Shown: piece by piece, positions 5,510 to 9,937 of the stretch | Numbering within the stretch: the first letter of the stretch is position 1 | Layout of the letters: every line of letters starts with the position of its first letter | Source: an uncultured Chthoniobacterales bacterium | Lineage (GTDB): Bacteria; Verrucomicrobiota; Verrucomicrobiia; Chthoniobacterales; CAKUMP01 | NCBI GenBank assembly: GCA_934667795.1 | Contig: CAKUMP010000070.1 | Coordinates: forward strand, 1-9,937 | Length of the DNA: 9,937 nt | Direction: 5' to 3' | Translations under genes and position numbers: made by a program | Notes under the pieces: generated by a model | Told to the model about the DNA's origin: nothing | Databases searched by the model: none | The model's input: the letters and a program-made list of their open reading frames with translations, nothing else

Positions 5510-6013
5510 CCAAAAAAATCTGTGTTAATGCCTGTTTTTGTTCGATAAGAATATTAGACAGGCTATTTCGCTTCGCGCTATTCTGCGTCAATCTGTGGAT
5601 AAATTCTTCTTCGAGATTTTGTATTTTGTGTGAGATTTTAAAAAACTTCTGCGCTTTTCTGCGAGTTCAGCGGCTAATTCTTGTTGTTTCACGCCAAGCA
5701 CGCCAAGGACGCAAAGAGTTTTAACCACGAATGAACACGAATGGACACGAATGGATTATTTTCGGTTTTTATGGATGATGAAGATGGTGTGTTTTGGGTA
5801 GAGATTCACGCAAAGGAAATTTATAAAAATTCAGAACATCTTCTTCGTGTCTTTGCGCCTTCGTGTGAGATACTTCTTCCGGGGTGCCCCCCCACTTTTC
5901 TCCGCCTTACTCATTGTAAAAAACCTTTGTGTAAAATGTGAAATCACCGAAGTTCCTACGGTTTTTAAACCTCACACGAAGGCACGAAGAGCACGAAGAT
6001 TTTTTTAGGAATG
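5510..6013 (+). repeat. Long dispersed repeat, copy B
   Basis: About 500 bases parallel to copy C (6630-7069). Modules in order: CCAAAAAAATCTGTGTTAAT; a 53-base insertion (5530-5582); TTCTTCGAGATTTTGTATTT; TTTTCTGCGAGTTCAGCGGC; TTTCACGCCAAGCACGCCAA; TTTTAACCACGAATG with CACGAATGGA tandem units; the ATGGATGATGAAGATGGTGT block; and inverted arms at 5843-5869 and 5971-5998. It gives rise to several short open frames, but differences from A and C are mostly amino-acid-changing, so it is non-coding. From here to the next gene start (6014-6188) I see nothing recognisable. Confidence 0.9.
5530..5582 (+). repeat. 53-base hairpin-bearing insertion inside copy B
   Basis: Copy C reads TGTGTTAAT directly into CTGCGTAAATCTG. 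Copy B has 53 extra bases at this junction. They begin with GCCTGT (5530-5535) and include its reverse complement ACAGGC (5558-5563), so the piece can fold. No flanking duplication is obvious. It may be a tiny mobile hairpin, or a segment deleted from copy C. Confidence 0.55.
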
Positions 6014-6188
6014 TTAAGGCGGATATGTTTAAAGTGGTACATTTTTTGGCGATGGGTTTGCGTAAAATAAGACTTGAGCTTTTGCCTGGTGTATGTCAAT
6101 TATCGTCCTATGATGCGATTTCTCCTTTTTCTTGCCCTATCATTTTTAACCCCTCAAACCACTGAACAAATCCTAACCCACATACATT

Positions 6189-6569
6189 ATGGCATTTATT
6201 GAAACCATTATCTTCGCGTTTATTGGGCTTGCAATAGCCAGCTTGATCGGCGCGATCATTTTACGTGCTGCAACCAAATGGGTACTCAAAACAGATACCC
6301 CTTTTGGAGAGGCTTATATCACTTTTTTTATTGCATGCCTCATCAACTTTGCAATCTCTGTTGTCATGGCTCTCTTGATGGGGGAAGATGTCACATCGCT
6401 TTTAATGTTTCCCATCGGCTTTCTTATCCAGTCCGGCATTATTTCCGCCCGACTTCAAACCACATTTGGTCAGGCCTGTCAGGTATCCTTAGCCATGATT
6501 GCTGTTTGGTTTGGAATTGTTCTGGGCGTAGGAGGAATCATTTTTGCAATTATAAGTGCCATGGGGTGA
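6189..6569 (+). CDS. Small membrane protein of unknown function
   Basis: 126 residues, mostly hydrophobic, with about four membrane segments: residues 4-26 (TIIFAFIGLAIASLIGAIIL), 42-64 (AYITFFIACLINFAISVVMA), 68-88 (SLLMFPIGFLIQSGIISA) and 98-122 (VSLAMIAVWFGIVLGVGGII). A polar stretch TKWVLKTDTPFGEA lies between the first two. I do not recognise a named family; the shape resembles small conserved hypothetical membrane proteins of planctomycetes and Verrucomicrobiota. The ATG at 6189 is the first in frame and opens a typical N-terminal helix; there is no clear Shine-Dalgarno sequence. The gene stands alone between long repeats B and C, which are in the same orientation. A GC-rich hairpin begins 23 bases after the stop and could end transcription. 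Confidence 0.75.
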   Translation: MAFIETIIFAFIGLAIASLIGAIILRAATKWVLKTDTPFGEAYITFFIACLINFAISVVMALLMGEDVTSLLMFPIGFLIQSGIISARLQTTFGQACQVSLAMIAVWFGIVLGVGGIIFAIISAMG

Positions 6570-6591
6570 GGCTGGATGAAAAATTTGGAGT

Positions 6592-6608
6592 GCGGCGGTT
6601 CCCGCCGC
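6592..6608 (+). repeat. GCGGCGG hairpin repeat, possible terminator of the membrane gene
   Basis: GCGGCGG-TTC-CCGCCGC is a perfect 7-bp GC stem with a 3-base loop, in the setting TTGGAGTGCGGCGG..CCGCCGCTTTAG. Its sequence differs from the GCCGAC hairpins. Similar GGAGTGCGGCGG hairpins occur as dispersed repeats in PVC-group genomes (from memory). Its place 23 bases after the stop at 6569 suits a transcript-end role, although only TTTAG follows. Confidence 0.6.
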
Positions 6609-6629
6609 TTTAGATGGAGTAATAGCCTT

Positions 6630-7069
6630 CCAAAAAAATCTGTGTTAATCTGCGTAAATCTGCGGATAAATTCTTCTTCGAGATTTTGTATTTTGTGTGA
6701 GATTTTAAAAAACTTCCGCGCTTTTCTGCGCATTCTGCGGCTAATCCTTGTGGTTTCACGCCAAGCACGCAAAGGGTTTTAACCACGAATGCACACGAAT
6801 AGACACAAAGGATTATTTTTAGTTTTTATGGATGATGAAGATGGTGTGTTTTGGGAAGATATTCACACAAAGGAAATGTATAAAAATCCAGAACATCTTC
6901 GTGTCTTTGCGCCTTCGTGTGAGATATTTCTTCCGGGGTGTTCCACCTCCCCCTTCTCCGCTTTACCCATTGTAAAAAACCCTTCGTGCGAAATGTGAAA
7001 TCACTGGAGTTCCTACGGTTTTAAAACCTCACACGAAGGCACGAAGAGCACGAAGATTTTTTAGGAATG
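6630..7069 (+). repeat. Long dispersed repeat, copy C
   Basis: Closely parallel to copy B, without the 53-base insertion: CCAAAAAAATCTGTGTTAAT, TTCTTCGAGATTTTGTATTT, TTTCACGCCAAGCACGC, TTTTAACCACGAATG, the ATGGATGATGAAGATGGTGT block, and TTAGGAATG at the end. Inverted arms lie at 6897-6923 and 7028-7055 (CTTCGTG..GCCTTCGTGTGAG against CTCACACGAAGGC..CACGAAG), and a GGTTTTAAAACC palindrome sits at 7017-7028. The reading frame it contains is not conserved in a protein-like way. Bases 7070-7138, between C and module E, hold nothing recognisable. Confidence 0.9.
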
Positions 7070-7138
7070 CGTTGACACGTCCTGTCCGTTCCCCACATTT
7101 TCTCATTTCAAAATCGACGTCCATCTGCGGAGCGATTT

Positions 7139-7290
7139 TCCTGTTTTTTATCCGCAGATTAACGCAGATTAACACAGATTATTCTTGTGGATTTTTTGAT
7201 TTATTACCGTGTCCAAATCCAACTTAAATAGTCGTAAGCTGTATCTATGAAACAATATCTTTTAATGTTTTAGTCGAAAGATTTTCTATC
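7139..7290 (+). repeat. Dispersed repeat module E, direct copy 2
   Basis: Bases 7139-7186 are the exact reverse complement of 2873-2920 (TCCTGTTTTTTATCCGCAGA and onward). The remainder (CCGTGTCCAAATCCAACTTA, TATGAAACAA, TCGAAAG) aligns loosely with 5405-5495. Its right end meets the truncated PATR reading frame, whose homology stops at 7291. Confidence 0.75.
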
Positions 7291-7645
7291 CTTTGCTTGC
7301 ATTTGACAAATACAATCTGCCGGAGCCTGCTTTTTCAAACCCGCTGGTTCCTGTAATAAGCGAAGATATGCGCAGAGAATCCAGAGTGGGATGTGTAATC
7401 GTGGGTTTCACGCTGCTCGTGGAAAGCGTGAGCGTACTGCCGGTGATGATCCATTGTTCGGAAGTCCAGTTTGTGAGCTCAATATGCCCAATTGTCACGG
7501 GGTCTGTAAGCGTAATCGTTCGCCCTGTTGCGCCATCCAGTGTCGCCGTGAAATCTGCACCACCGGCAATAATATCATTCAGCCAATTCTCCTCATTTCC
7601 CCACTCTCCGTTACCAGAGCTGCTTTCATAAGTACCACTTGCTGC
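7286..7645 (-). pseudogene. Truncated N-terminal fragment of a PATR-repeat protein
   Basis: The minus-strand frame is open from the codon after TGA (7648-7646). It reads GTYESSSGNGEWGNEENWLN, then GGADFTATLDGATGRTITLT, DPVTIGHIELTNW, STLTLSTSSVKPTI, and ISSLITGTSGFEKAGSGRLY then LSNAS. This is the standard mature N-terminus and first repeat of PATR proteins (..NWS.A.NW.., ..TI.L..PVT.G.L.., I.G..GL.K.G.G.L.LS.A). There is no start codon or signal peptide upstream, where a stop interrupts the frame. The protein breaks off at NAS-KG-stop, exactly where module E begins. Intact members run to many hundreds of residues and are exported. The fragment is almost surely dead. A GTG at 7498 could start a 70-residue product, but it would lack a signal peptide. 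Confidence 0.8.
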
Positions 7646-7738
7646 TCAGACAGAGGTGTTTAAACAAAAACAAAGTGTAAGAAGGGAATAAATTTTAGCC
7701 GATTTTAAAAGGGTGGAAATCATAGTATTTAATGGGGT

Positions 7739-9937
7739 TTATTTTAATGTGAAGGTAGATTCTGTCGAAAGGCCGGCGGTGAGGTCGGTGACTTTGATCT
7801 TCCAGTCCCCTTTCGAATCATTCCATGCTGGGGTAAAAGTGATTTTCCCGCTGCCGTTTTCGAGGCAAATCCAGTCGCTGTCTTCATGGACCTTTCCATT
7901 TGCATCCATAATATCGACCCGAACGGGTTGAAGTCCTTTTGCGGGAGCATCTGTGGCATCATGCAATTGGACCGTGATGACACATTCTTCGCCGAGGTTT
8001 CCATTGGTTTCTGCTGCAGCCGTAAGTTTGCTGAGTTGAGCGGGATAAATGGCAATTATTTTCCCACCGAGAGAATCCAGTTCGACCGGGAAGGTGGCGA
8101 TTCCCTCGCTTTTCTGAATAGGTAAAACGGTTTGTTTGAGGAGGTCGTAAATCACGATTTCGTCCTCGGAAGAAGCATGATAACGGACATTCACTGTCTG
8201 TGGGACCAGTTTTTCCATAATCCCCAGAAATTTCCCCACGCGCTCATCATATTCGCGTTTATCGTTAATCACAAACAGGTATTTAACTCCGTTTTTCTCA
8301 CAAAGGTTAAAAAGAACCGTGGGTTCATCGCAGTCCACACGATGGGGGACCTTTTCACTCACCACATTTTTCAGGGTTTTGGCATACCCTTCCATAATTT
8401 CCTGATCCTTATGCGCAGGAACGCCGTGGACTTTTTCGAAATCGATTTTTTTACCGGATGTTTCGACATGGTCATCCCATTCCGTATATGCTTGCCCCGT
8501 GGCATTTGCACGCGCATTGACCTTTCCGCGGTAGCTGAAATCAAAATCAAAACGATGGGTCACATCCAGTTTTGGTCCGAGGTATTGATCGGCAAAAACA
8601 ATACCACCACGCTTTTGAAATGCCTGGATTTTTTCATAAACAGTTTGTGTCAGCGTATCGGCACGTGGGAGAAAAAGAACATCATAATCATCTAACCCAC
8701 CTTGCTCTACGGTTTCATCAAACAGGACATCCGCATTATAATGTGCCATTTCCAAAACGGCCTGAAATGGCAAAGTGCGATATCCCGCATAACTGCCCAG
8801 ACCTTGACTTGGAGAACGGTTGTATAGAGACGCTGCCTGCGAATTCAATACCGCAATCTTTCGAGGGGAGACCTCCAGTTTTCGAATCATCTTGCCGTAA
8901 GGACGAAATACTTTTTCTGCAAGTTCGCCAATGACATCAGATGTCTCAGGCGGGACACGGTAGGTATCTTCCGCATATTTCACAGGGTCAATCTGGCTTC
9001 CATAAAAATAGCCTACAAATCGAGGGGCACGTGAAAGATTGATCCAGGTATTTTCTTTTACACGATCAGCGCCCATTGCCATCCACTCCGCACTCTTATC
9101 ATCTTCCGCCGGAGGATTTTCACGGAGTTTCGGCACATCCAGCATGCCGGGATAATTTAACAAGGTCACAATATGAAGCGGGATCTGATCCAGCGGTTTA
9201 CACGCTGCACGAAGCTGTTCGATATAAACCGTATATTTAGGATCCGGATTGGTATAAGTCCAGGTATGAATGATATCCACTGAAGGGTAAACATCATATA
9301 ACATCACATGACGATAAGGATCGGTCATCGTCAGCATATCCGGACGGTGTTTTTTTACCACATCGACCATCCGCTGAAGCCCGGCATGAACCCCATTTCC
9401 TCCTTGAAAAATATATTTAAGCAAACGGTATTTACGATCGTTATCGGAAATTACATGCTCTGCCACATATTCCGGCGCTCCCACTTCTTCCTCGGTGAAG
9501 CCCAGTTCTTCCGCCATCTTTTTACGCCCTTCTTCATTAAGATTGGGCTTCGTCAAACTGTCCTGAATCTCCATATCCGTCCAGGCAATCTTCACATTCG
9601 GATAATCCTGAATCGCTTCCATGAACCGCCGATTCGCTTCATTTTGTTTTTCTGCAACAATCGGACTGAACGGATTATAAAAATCTTCAGGCCCTTTCCT
9701 CGCCGCATTTTTATAAAAAACATCTTCTCCTTTTGGTAAAAACTGCTGGAACTCCCGGTACCAGATCCCTCCATGCGGTTTAGTACTGACAAACATTTCA
9801 TTGGGCAAAGATTCATTCAGATTTTTACTGATGCCCTGGAGCGCCACATCCAGGTCCGTGGCAGTGCTGTAAGGCAACATCGGGCCGCCAGCAAAATCAA
9901 ATCCATGTTCTTTGTAAAATTTCCAATGGGGGATGAC
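7739..9937 (-). CDS. GH42-like glycoside hydrolase family protein (N-terminus missing)
   Basis: The frame stays open to the right edge: upstream of the ATG at 9880 it reads VIPHWKFYKEHGFDFAGGP with no stop. The ATG is therefore probably internal and 732 residues are visible. Residues 1-350 look like a beta/alpha barrel (FVSTKPHGGIWYREF, NVKIAWTDMEIQD, RPDMLTMTDPY, VDIIHTWTYTN). Residues about 359-455 look like the class I amidotransferase-like trimerisation domain of GH42 beta-galactosidases: RKIAVLNSQAASLYNRSP..., ADVLFDETVEQGGLDDYDVL, FLPRADTL, and AFQKRGGIVFADQYLGP. After that come beta-rich regions, and the last 100 residues form an Ig- or macroglobulin-like domain (ITVQLHDATDAP..VRVDIMDANGKVHEDS...GDWKIKVTDLTAG). 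The likely role is cleavage of a plant or algal polysaccharide. D-M-E at about residues 121-123 may hold the acid/base Glu, but neither catalytic residue is certain. Bases 7646-7738 downstream hold no gene. Confidence 0.7.
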   Translation of the reverse strand, partial: VIPHWKFYKEHGFDFAGGPMLPYSTATDLDVALQGISKNLNESLPNEMFVSTKPHGGIWYREFQQFLPKGEDVFYKNAARKGPEDFYNPFSPIVAEKQNEANRRFMEAIQDYPNVKIAWTDMEIQDSLTKPNLNEEGRKKMAEELGFTEEEVGAPEYVAEHVISDNDRKYRLLKYIFQGGNGVHAGLQRMVDVVKKHRPDMLTMTDPYRHVMLYDVYPSVDIIHTWTYTNPDPKYTVYIEQLRAACKPLDQIPLHIVTLLNYPGMLDVPKLRENPPAEDDKSAEWMAMGADRVKENTWINLSRAPRFVGYFYGSQIDPVKYAEDTYRVPPETSDVIGELAEKVFRPYGKMIRKLEVSPRKIAVLNSQAASLYNRSPSQGLGSYAGYRTLPFQAVLEMAHYNADVLFDETVEQGGLDDYDVLFLPRADTLTQTVYEKIQAFQKRGGIVFADQYLGPKLDVTHRFDFDFSYRGKVNARANATGQAYTEWDDHVETSGKKIDFEKVHGVPAHKDQEIMEGYAKTLKNVVSEKVPHRVDCDEPTVLFNLCEKNGVKYLFVINDKREYDERVGKFLGIMEKLVPQTVNVRYHASSEDEIVIYDLLKQTVLPIQKSEGIATFPVELDSLGGKIIAIYPAQLSKLTAAAETNGNLGEECVITVQLHDATDAPAKGLQPVRVDIMDANGKVHEDSDWICLENGSGKITFTPAWNDSKGDWKIKVTDLTAGLSTESTFTLK

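Noticed and set aside
5494..6782. Other short plus-strand frames in the repeats (5494-5724, 5938-6165, 6576-6782)
   Set aside because: They translate the dispersed repeats (RRHEEHE- and LCVNL-type artefacts) and have no independent protein features.
5741..6998. Open frames in repeats B and C (5741-5941, 6789-6998) and a matching one in A that encode similar 58-70 residue peptides beginning M.TN
   Set aside because: Within the ATGGATGATGAAGA block, nearly all differences between the three copies change the amino acid (GAG/GAT, GAT/GGT, GAA/GTA, AAA/GAA, ATT/ATG, CCA/TCA). Frame is also lost locally near the 3' part. This is a DNA repeat, not a protein family.
8132..8695. 187-residue plus-strand open frame, plus those at 8572, 9308 and 7713
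   Set aside because: Antisense to the glycoside-hydrolase-like gene, with no recognisable protein features.

Overview
The window looks like chromosomal DNA of moderate-to-low GC (estimated by eye) from a Verrucomicrobiota-type bacterium, meaning the wider PVC group that includes Kiritimatiellota and Lentisphaerota. Three things point there: a PEP-CTERM exported protein with autotransporter-associated beta-strand (PATR) repeats, a fragment of a second PATR protein, and intergenic DNA full of short hairpin repeats of the GCCGACG-GGGA-CGTCGGC type. No rRNA or tRNA gene, CRISPR array, phage module or origin is visible. The taxonomic placement is inference.

Layout. 1-1281 (+): C-terminal part of a PATR/PEP-CTERM protein that runs off the left edge. 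1295-1912 (-): LysE/RhtB-type exporter, convergent with the first gene. 1922-2085 (-): a VOC/glyoxalase-fold gene reduced to its two ends by an internal out-of-frame deletion. 2170-2502 (-): a lone IS3-type OrfA transposase subunit without OrfB. 2527-3459: no gene; a mosaic of dispersed repeats. 3460-5186 (-): pxpB then pxpC, two subunits of the 5-oxoprolinase family, without pxpA. 5187-6188: no gene; a second repeat mosaic. 6189-6569 (+): small four-helix membrane protein of unknown function. 6570-7285: no gene; a third repeat mosaic. 7289-7645 (-): truncated N-terminal remnant of a PATR protein. 7739-9937 (-): a large protein built like a GH42 beta-galactosidase, with its N-terminus off the right edge.

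The genes do not form one pathway. pxpBC is the only clear operon. The large glycoside-hydrolase-like protein and the two PATR proteins fit a polysaccharide-degrading, surface-protein-rich lifestyle. The most distinctive property is the repeat content: about 2.6 kb of intergenic DNA is made of at least five repeat modules (called A/B/C, D, E, a GCCGAC hairpin and a GCGGCGG hairpin) shuffled in different orders and orientations. Gene decay (VOC deletion, cut PATR gene, orphan OrfA) lies beside these repeats, which suggests a locally unstable, accessory-type region. I found no convincing new multi-gene system; the repeat family is the best candidate for something poorly described.
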